DNA of 64,000 nt, taken from the NCBI GenBank assembly GCA_036346205.1, contig JARFJB010002143.1, positions 1,288,501 to 1,352,500 of the forward strand, read 5' to 3'. The notes under the pieces are model-generated. The model saw nothing but the letters and a program-made list of their open reading frames with translations, did no database searches and was not told where the DNA came from. A program made the translations under genes and the position numbers. This DNA comes from Vesta saturnalis (lineage: Eukaryota > Arthropoda > Insecta > Coleoptera > Lampyridae). Below, one piece after another: positions 56,640 through 64,000 of this stretch; the first letter of the stretch is position 1, and every line of letters begins with the position of its first letter.

Positions 56640-57102
56640 TAGATAGGAATTAAAAGAATACGCACAATTGCCTAACCTCCAGGGGATCCCCACCAAAAGG
56701 GCTCTTAATACAAACAAAACTAATCAGGATTGAAATTCCCATCAAGGGTTGAAAATGACCACAGAAAAGAAACGATAAAAATAGGGTGAAAAATACGCCC
56801 CCTCCAGTAAGAGAGTAAAACAAAAAGGCCCCAATTAGGGATGAAAATTCCATCAATGGGTTGAAAAATACCTCCGAAAAGAAACCATAGCGATGAAAAT
56901 CAAGGGGTTGAAAAAGGCTTCCGAATAGAAACCATAGGGGTGAAAATCAAGGAGTTGAAAAAGGCCTCTGGAAAGAAACCATAAAAAATAAGTGTGGAAA
57001 ATACGGTCTCGCACGTGGGCGAGTAAAAGTAGTGGGAAAGGTGCCCCAGTGGGTGGAGCTTGTGACGTAAGGAAGTGGAGGGGAGGGTGCCCCCTTTCTA
57101 CT
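56640..57102 (-). repeat. Right terminal repeat of P4 with minisatellite
   Basis: Inverted copy of 49807-50170, with the same 55-65 bp units as 26790-27226, ending CCTTTCTACT. Confidence 0.8.
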
Positions 57103-57399
57103 ATGGTAACAAATCATTAAAGTAAAACAGCAATCTTTATGTAAATTATAATTCTATGTTTCAAATATCTGTTAAAGGTGGGTCTACAAGCTCAATCTGT
57201 TCGTTTATGTTTATAAATTTGGAATGCTTCCAAAATACCTAATTCATCTTTTTATTATAACTTCAAAATGTCGTTACTTGAATCTTTGGCGTTAAATAAA
57301 CATTTAAGAACATTGGTATTAGTTTTGAAAACACTTTTTGTTCTTTTGTAATACGTGAGTTACTTTTTCTGATATTTATTTTCTATCGGTTCTGTATTA
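57103..57399 (+). repeat. Right flank of Polinton P4, first part
   Basis: It starts with ATGGTA and is colinear with 27227-27540 until interrupted at GTATTA by the LINE. Confidence 0.75.
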
Positions 57400-59150
57400 T
57401 AATAATAATAATAATAATAATAACTTTATTAGATCATAGAACCATGACAACACGGTATAGACCAAGTCAATCCAAAAATACGTCCCTACGAGTAGTGACA
57501 AATCTAACTTATAATTTAAGACATGTAAACAACACAAATAAATAACAATTGAATATGTGGAGCACCAATATTTGACTAGAGATTTACATAATGAACAGTT
57601 CAAATTCATTGAGGGTGTAAAAACAATTATTAGTGAGAAGATACTTTAACTCTCGCTTGAAATCTTTATAAGTTTTGCAACCAATCAAGCTCATTGGCAG
57701 TTTATTATACAGGCAAAGTCCTGCATTAACCGGCGATTTGTTACAATAAAATGTTTACTTTTAATTTCCACAAGATTGTTCTTGCGTCTCGTATCATGTT
57801 CATGGATGTCAGTACCTTTATAAAATTTGGATATATTACGATAAATATAGCACAGCAGTTTGAGAATATAAATAGAGATTACTGTTAAAATTTTATTAGT
57901 CTTAAACGCGTTTCGACACGTGGTTCGAGGTTCTAGACCAAAATAAGTCTTAGAATACGTTTTTGCAAGGTAAACACTCTTTGGACGTCACGCCCTAACC
58001 CCAAACTACAATGTTATAATTAATCGCAGCATAAGCATATGAATAGTATACATCAAGCAGAGTTGTCTCATCCAATGTTGATTTTAGCACTGTTAGTAAG
58101 TAAAAGCATTGATTTAATTTTTTGCAAACCGAGTTGATGTGGACATCCCAGGAGAAACAATTATCCAAAAATGTACCCAACAATTTTACAGATGAAGAAA
58201 ATTTTACTGTAACATTGCTAAAAGTGAAGTCTTCGTATAGTGTATTTTTTCTTGTGGTGCAATGAGCAATGCAAGTAGTTTTATTAGTATTAAGTATCAA
58301 TCTATTTTTGTTGCACCAATTATTAAATTCATTATAAGATGTGTTAATTTTATCTAACAAAGCATCTTTAGAAGGGTCTGAGAGAAGTATAGAGGTATCA
58401 TCACCGTACAGTAGAACCCTTCCTTGAGAAATATACCTTGGCAGGTCATTTATAAAAATGAGAAAAATTAGTGGTCCTAACACACTGCCTTGTGGTGTAC
58501 CTAGATTTAAATCAAATTCTGTTGAATAAGCATCATTAATATGCACTACAATCTTTCTATATTCTAAATAAGATACAAACCAGTCATTAATGCATCCTCG
58601 TATACCAAGAGTATTTAGTTTTTTTGAGACAAAAGACTTGTCGACCATGTCAAAGGCCCTTGTCAAATCAAATAAAATAGATACAACATGATCACCAATA
58701 TCCAACTTTTCGTTAACGAATTGAACGTACTCAATTGTACTAGATTCAGTCGAGCAGCTGTGTCGGAAACCATGTTGGCTATTAGTAATTTTGTTGAATT
58801 TAACTAAATACGATTCAACCTGTTTAGCTACAACTTTTCAATTATTTTGGAGAAGATGCTAAGTATGGCAATTGGCCGATAATTTTCGACATTACTAGGG
58901 TTACCCTGTTTAAATAATAAGATCACAGAAGCTAACTTTAATGACGTTGGAAATTTTCCTTGAGTGATTGACAGGTTAATAATATGCAAGAATAGGTGCT
59001 ATGTTTTGCCCACAATATTTTATAACAGATACAGGTATTCCATCAAGGCCTGTTGATTTTTTGTTAGGAAGATCTTGTATTATAGAAAGTACATCGTTAC
59101 TAGTGACTGGACTAAAGAACATAGTCTTAAACGAAAGTATGTCCGTTGTG
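57400..59150 (-). mobile_element. Non-LTR retrotransposon (LINE), 5' truncated
   Basis: The 3' end on - has an AATAAAG signal followed by (TTA)n at 57400-57425. The empty site at 27540 (GTATTAACTG) is split here into GTATTA on the left and ATTATTAACTG on the right, so TATTA or ATTATTA was probably duplicated. It encodes the reverse transcriptase fragment at 57995. Jockey/CR1-type by motif style; the clade cannot be fixed by eye. Confidence 0.85.
57995..59110 (-). pseudogene. LINE reverse transcriptase, partial
   Basis: The open part 57995-58705 has the RT palm motifs ILFDLTRAFDMVDKSF (motif A), GTPQGSVLGPLIFLIFINDL (motif B) and LLYGDDTSILL (motif C, YGDD where LINEs more often have YADD), then LLGTFLDNCFSWDVHI. 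Upstream, in broken frames, are KKSTGLDGIP and NYRPIAILSIFSKIIE, typical RT motifs of this group. The endonuclease domain is missing. The C-terminal part beyond 57995 has stops. Confidence 0.85.
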
Positions 59151-59435
59151 CATTATTAACTGGGTAAATGTTTTGATGGATAGTTTTTACTTTTGATTCG
59201 TAACTAAAGTGTTTATTATATTTGAAATGTAACAATTTGCTTCATAATTGATATTTCTTTATTGAAATTTATTTGTTTTAATGGTAATGACATTGCTCTA
59301 TATACCAATGATCTATATACAGCTAACTGTGTGTATTATATTATGTTAGGATGTAAATAGAACGATAGCGAGAAAGCCATTTATATTGAGGACGGACGGT
59401 ATGTGTTACTTATTACTTATTAGCTCGCGGATAAA
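59151..59435 (+). repeat. Right flank of Polinton P4, second part
   Basis: It resumes colinearity with 27540-27815, including one arm of the penton-gene fragment (SEKAIYIEDG near 59365). It joins GATAAATTACATGAAGC at 59430, skipping the second hairpin arm. Confidence 0.7.
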
Positions 59436-60655
59436 TTACATGAAGCTTTCCTTTAAACCGAACGGTAAGTTTGCTCAGCATATTCAGTATAATTGGTACA
59501 AATTATACTATAACCGACCATTGTCATCATGGACAGTCTGTTTTGATTCTTAAATTAACCGGGTGGTTATACACTTACGTAGTAAGTATACCGTTTCAAA
59601 ATTTACATAAAACCAATGTTTGTTTTGCTTAGTTGAAACGTGTTCCTCAATTCGTTTTATACTCTCTTCAGTAATATGTGATCTACGACCTTTAAGAAGG
59701 CGGACATCTGGTGAGGAAATGTTCGACCATGGTTAATTTTGCTTTATTTTAGTTAGCTTTAAGTGTGAATATTTACAAAGTACTAAAACAAAATATTGTA
59801 ATAATGGTTTATAATTTGAAATCTTGATTTATTAAAAAAAATCTAGTGTTCTATTGGTTTCTATGAACTATTGGATGAGTTTTAATTTAGTTAACTGAGC
59901 GTTTTCCAATATTAGTAAAATTAAACTCGTTTGATATATGGTTGGAATCTACTATTTGCACATTTTCTGTTGGCAGCTATTTAGTATAGTAGGTTTAGGC
60001 GTTTTTTATAGTCTTAATAGTATCCGAAAGCTGCGTACTGCTGTTTCTGACAAAACTGTGTGTATCGTTTTAATATTAATTAAATTTAGTAGACTTAATG
60101 AACTCATTAAGTTTATTTCTGTATGCTGTAAAATTATTCTTGATAATCATATTATTAGGAATTTAAATCGTTTCCCTACATAACTTATCCCTCTTACTGG
60201 TTAGATTTTCTCTTTTTTTTGTTGCCTTTCTCGCTTCAAGATAGTAAACACATAGTTTGAATACTGTTAAAAGTTAATTTTTTATAAATTCAGCAATTAA
60301 ATCAACGTCTTGTAACTTTGTGTAATCCACTATTTTAATACACTTATTTTGATTGGAAGTAATAGGTTTACTGTATTACAGAGTCCTAGTTTACATTAAG
60401 TAAATTGAGAATTCAACTTTTGATTATTGAAATTGTTCAGTAAACATGGAAATGTATGTTTTTGAGTTCCAAAGTGGTCGACAACTTAGCGGTGGAAAAA
60501 TCACTTATCTCTCGCTTATTATTGGTCGTAGACAAGCTTTTTTTTAATATTATGCGCACTTACGTTAAACTAATGTAGTTATCAATTATTTTAACGGTTT
60601 TCGAGAAAAGAAGCAATATCCAAAAGAATTAACTTATATATTAATATTTGAGTGC
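59436..60655 (+). repeat. Solo copy of the inverted-arm repeat R (right)
   Basis: It is the mirror of 1809-2979, from ...TTACCGTTCGG... through a slightly damaged hairpin (59558-59595) and the 81-codon frame, to ATTAATATTTGAGTGCGAG, where it meets penton sequence on -. Confidence 0.8.
59938..60183 (+). CDS. 81-codon open frame in repeat R, unknown
   Basis: Open copy (MVGIYYLHIFCWQLFSIVGL); see 2282-2527. Confidence 0.3.
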   Translation: MVGIYYLHIFCWQLFSIVGLGVFYSLNSIRKLRTAVSDKTVCIVLILIKFSRLNELIKFISVCCKIILDNHIIRNLNRFPT

Positions 60656-60662
60656 GAGCCAA

Positions 60663-60998
60663 ATAACCACGAGCTAATAAGTAATAAATAACACATACCA
60701 TCCTTTCTCAATATAAATGGCTTTCTCGCTGTCGTGTTGGAAATGTGATGCAGCCTTTTTTAATATCCTCTCTAACACATCCTCTTCTCCTGCGTGTGGA
60801 TCAGTTATATAATAAATTAAATTGCCTGTCGCACTTACAGCGGTAATAGAACAAGGGTACTAAATTTCCGAAATGCCTACAACCCATGAGCCTGTTAATC
60901 CTATTCGTTTTGGCAGTTGTGTAATGAAACTTGACGTCATATTGTCGGAAGAAATGCGTCATGGAACTATTACTTAATAAGGTAAGATAAAACTCAAT
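60663..60998 (-). pseudogene. Penton-like minor capsid gene, 5' fragment (copy P5)
   Basis: The start is ATT instead of ATG (60998-60996). TQLPKRIGLTGSWVVGI and the GWY region are readable in - frames, cut at the same breakpoint as 1808. Confidence 0.65.
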
Positions 60999-60999
60999 T

Positions 61000-61740
61000 T
61001 TATATATCTCTCAGCTGCGAAGCTAACACCCAGCTATTAAATTGGTCACTGTATCTACGCCACTTGACCAGGTATTGTTTATATCGTCCGCGGCCCTTCT
61101 CTGCTAAAATCTTATAGACTTTGAATAGGGCGTCTTTATCAACCGCAACAGGACCGTTATTAAGATGCTTATGCGATAAACTAGAGGTCTTCTTTTTATC
61201 ACTGCACTAATTGTAAAAACTCCCTCGCTCCAGCTCGTTGCATATCCCTTCTCAAAGGTGTACATAGTTCTGGCGATTCTAACATGTTCACCAGCTTTAC
61301 ATTTAGGATGACGTGATGTACCTAAGCCTTTTGCGTACAGGTTATTCCACACTTCCAAACTGTTTTCATCGTTTACAGTCGCAGGGGCCATCTTTATACT
61401 TGAATGAGGGCTATTGTTGTAAGCAGTCACAAGTTTTTGGAGCACATCAATATACCTGTAGGAATTTTTGTAGGTGAAATAACGCCACATTTTTGCTTTT
61501 AATATTTTCTTAAATCTCTCAACTACAGATGATTTTCATCAGGGTTATTTGTTACATAAAAGTTGATATTTCGTTTCTTAAAAAAGTTTTGTACACTGAC
61601 CGCCACAAACTCCTTGCCTTTATCCGTCTGTGGATTTTTATTATCACTTTCCTTAAAAATATCGGTGAATGCTTTAATTACAGATGCTGCTGTCTTCGTT
61701 TTAAGAACTCACGCCCAGGCCCTCTTTCTAAACACATCCC
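61000..61740 (-). pseudogene. Polinton integrase with chromodomain, P5, N-terminally deleted
   Basis: The stretch 61490-61104 is open (MWRYFTYKNSYRYIDVLQKL, AYNNSPHSSIKMAPA), with the chromodomain WRRYSDQFNSWV and LRDI ending at 61000. The second catalytic Asp region near 61620 is present in a broken frame. The first Asp region is deleted at the same joint as in copy P0 (730-1484). Confidence 0.75.
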
Positions 61741-61744
61741 AATC

Positions 61745-62430
61745 GTATTCCAATCTAGTAAAAGAATTCTTCTTCGAAAGGATCTTCGCTGGGTTTCCCT
61801 CGTATCACTATCGAGTATCGGCATCGTGATACTCACCTATAGTTGTGAGGCTCGGTTCAATTTTAGATGATACAGTAGCATCACGTCTTCGAGTATTTCC
61901 GACAAACTCCGTGGTATATTTACATCTTTAATATACGTCGCAAACGGTCGCCAGCCGTGTGGGTTTTTACTTTTTCGCTATCTTAACGTTTCGTGAACCA
62001 GATCGATAATGTTGGAATGAGAGACGATCTCACCTTTTATTGTGACATTACCCCTTTTATCCCAAAAAACATCACCGCCCGCATTCAGTATACGCAAGAA
62101 ATCAGTATCTTTCTTTCTGTATGAAACAGGCTGTGTTGATACTATCTCGTCATCTGCCAGACCTTTGCGTTGCGAATCACTAATATCATCTTCATCACCG
62201 CTGATTGTTATACTAGCGGGTTGACGTAACTGATTGGAAAAATGTAGATATCTTTGAAGAACCTGATTGTACTGCTGTCATTTGTCATGATCGGTCATTT
62301 TGGTTTTTAATACTTTATTCATGTCGTTACCCAACTGCGTTAATATATTGTTTTGCATGACATCTGGCGCTCGCAGACGCTGTACAAAATCCATAGGTAG
62401 AATAATCATCTTCTTCACATTGTGGTCCAT
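61745..62430 (-). pseudogene. Polinton gene X, unknown, P5
   Basis: It starts MDHNVKKMIILPMDF at 62430. LRAPDVMQNNILTQLG and WQQYNQVLQRY-type sequence follow (Trp codon changed), then a TAG at the same place as copy P0 and a basic C-terminus ending LLLDW at the deletion joint. Confidence 0.5.
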
Positions 62431-62432
62431 AG

Positions 62433-62731
62433 TTATTGAAAAAAATTACCCAGAATTCCGCCAAGTAATGGTCCTAACAGGACTGTTTTTTCTTTTTGAT
62501 AGATTCACCTCTGTGTGCCAGCCGCTTTAAAGTGTGCTTATGTTGAGAGCATCGCTGCTTCTGATCAGTTGACAGAGATACAAGATCTTTTAAAATGTTA
62601 CGTGCACACTCGCAAATGTATTCCACCTGCTTACTATCCAGACATTTCAATAAAGCGTCACGCTGACCTTTACGTAATCTGGCTAATACGTGCAGGATAT
62701 CGGTGTTTTGGATTAAAGCGTCAACCATCAT
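62433..62731 (-). pseudogene. Small virion core-like protein, P5
   Basis: It reads MMVDALIQNTDILHVLARL, CARNILKDLVSLSTDQKQR, then SIKKKKQS with a deletion that removes the KGGAF region. The end of the tail (GGILGN) is partly kept near 62440-62470. Confidence 0.6.
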
Positions 62732-63360
62732 AAATGATGTAATCTTTATGACTGTGAGGCTTAAACGCTTTTTTCGCTATATACACTTGACAAATACCTT
62801 GAGTCCCGAATATGTTTGTTCCATAGCGTAGCACAACCGGTGATTCTGTTTTAAATCGAACAATACATATCCGTGCGGATTAAAAGTAGCATTTTGGTAC
62901 GCAGCCTCTAAAAATTTAGGGTTGTCAGGTGAAATCTGCCTTGCTAAATGCTATATGTGTGCTCTGTCACGTGGATTCTTGAACAAGATTATGTAATGAG
63001 CGTTGAGAGAGATATCTCGCTGTCCACGTCCTGGATGAAATATGTTTTGCGTTAAGAAAAAGACGCTTAGATTTGTATGATGACGACCCTTTATAAAAAT
63101 ATCAACCACCGAACATTGATCGGCAATTATTATTAAGACCGGTTCTTTACCGTTAAACTGTTCTATATCAGGTAATCCTTTCTGAAAATCCACTGAGAGG
63201 TCTTTGAATAATGGTTGCCATTCTCCCTAAAACCAGATAATTTTTTCAAAAGCTGTATGGCAGACATATTTTTTAGAAAATCAACGATAAAATACGATTT
63301 CCCACCACCAAATGGCCCCGCTACCATTGCAGAAAAGGGATGCTAAAACTGACCTTCCAT
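62721..63360 (-). pseudogene. Polinton packaging ATPase, P5
   Basis: ATG is intact at 63360-63358. Walker A is GPFGGGKS, followed by YFIVDFLKN. A frameshift near 63225 precedes the open stretch 63193-62951 (MDFQKGLPDIEQF, LIIIADQ where Walker B is altered, HHTNLSVFFLTQNIFHPGRG). The C-terminus with LRYGTNIFGTQGICQV and HKDYII is kept, showing the ancestral end. The sequence differs from P2-P4 by many substitutions, supporting a separate subfamily. Confidence 0.82.
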
Positions 63361-64000
63361 CTCGATACGCTAATCGATACTAAAGAGTATTCCGTTATCA
63401 TCACAATACTAGGTGAAAAAGAATCTGCAATCACAGTAATTGAATATACAAGTAAATCAGACATTTGATAAAAAACGGATCCTAATTAATAACAGATTAA
63501 ATATTTTTATTCTCTGTTGAAAAAAATACGATCCCCACGTGGGCATAAACAAATGGCGATCAAGATGTCCCAAGGGTGATGTCACAAAAAAAAAAAATTG
63601 CGGCTAAGGTGTCCTGGTTCCACTTAGAATCTTTTGATCTGTTTGTTATGTGGCTTAGTTTATTTGCTAAGATGTGATTAGGTACTGGATACAAGAATTA
63701 CTGGTGTAATAGGCATATTTGGTTTGACGATTTTTATTAGACCGTATAGTTTTGGTGCTTGCGGGTTCTTGTATGAAATTTATTGTTTTTCTAAATCTGT
63801 GAAACAGATATTGAATTTTTTTAATCTCTTTCTCATGTTTTTGAAATCTCTACTTAAAATCTAAAATTTTCCTTAATAATAAAATCATTAACTTTATGAC
63901 TAAAGTGACTAAAGTGTCACCTAGAAATAAATAAACATACATTTAATCAAAAGATCTTAGTAGAACAATCCAAATTATATATGAATCCATGATTAAACAT
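63361..64000. other. Upstream region of P5, no gene seen
   Basis: AT-rich sequence beyond the P5 ATPase start. A short G/C-rich part (63535-63610, with CCACGTGGGC and GATGTCAC) weakly resembles the outer Polinton terminal repeat, but no AG end or target duplication is identifiable. The CTTGGA-type leader of P2-P4 is absent. Confidence 0.45.

Larger units (their letters stand above)
49807..57102 (+). mobile_element. Polinton P4, both ends kept
   Basis: It starts AGTAGAAAGG and ends CCTTTCTACT, with ATGGTA at 49801-49806 and 57103-57108. The 7296 bp hold ATPase, core protein, a stub of X, the integrase C-terminus, penton, minor virion protein, major capsid protein, gene E and protease. An internal deletion near 52168 removes most of X and the integrase. 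The structural genes in its second half are the best preserved in the window. Confidence 0.88.

Overview
This window looks like repeat-dense nuclear DNA from an animal, most likely an arthropod; that is inferred from element types and was not checked by a search. No ordinary host gene was recognised. Almost everything is decayed mobile DNA: copies of a Polinton/Maverick (adintovirus-like) integrated virus, two unrelated piggyBac families, Penelope-like GIY-YIG fragments, a non-LTR retrotransposon, and one tRNA-like cloverleaf.

The best-resolved object is an 8-10 kb Polinton that lacks polymerase. Four copies lie on the + strand: 6749-9771 (deletion derivative), 19302-27226, 36688-41866 (3' end lost) and 49807-57102. 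Those with preserved ends start AG and end CT, have inverted termini with degenerate minisatellites, and carry a 6-bp target duplication ATGGTA (ACGGTA at one site). Gene order is packaging ATPase, small core protein, unknown gene X, chromodomain integrase, penton-like minor capsid protein, short glycine-rich virion protein, major capsid protein, unknown gene E, adenain-type protease. All genes lie on one strand with start/stop overlaps or 1-3 nt gaps. No copy has a DNA polymerase B gene, and every copy is broken by stops, frameshifts or deletions.

The + copies sit in the same flanking sequence with the same target duplication, so they arose by amplifying one insertion. Between them are three large inverted-repeat blocks (10437-18885, 27905-36262, 41867-49385). 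From the outside in, each arm holds a conserved 41-nt hairpin, a frame of about 81 codons (open in some copies) and a dead piggyBac transposase pointing outward. Penelope-type endonuclease remnants lie at the centre of the first two blocks. The layout from 6235 is thus [left flank - Polinton - right flank - palindromic block] repeated, with a full period of about 17.4 kb.

The window edges mirror each other. Bases 1-1808 (+) and 60663-63360 (-) are fragments of a second Polinton subfamily that share an integrase deletion and join a solo arm (1809-2979 and 59436-60655) at the same breakpoint. Later insertions are a piggyBac element with an intron at 2980-6230, a LINE at 57400-59150, and about 250 bp of filler with a tRNA-like sequence at 26102-26355.
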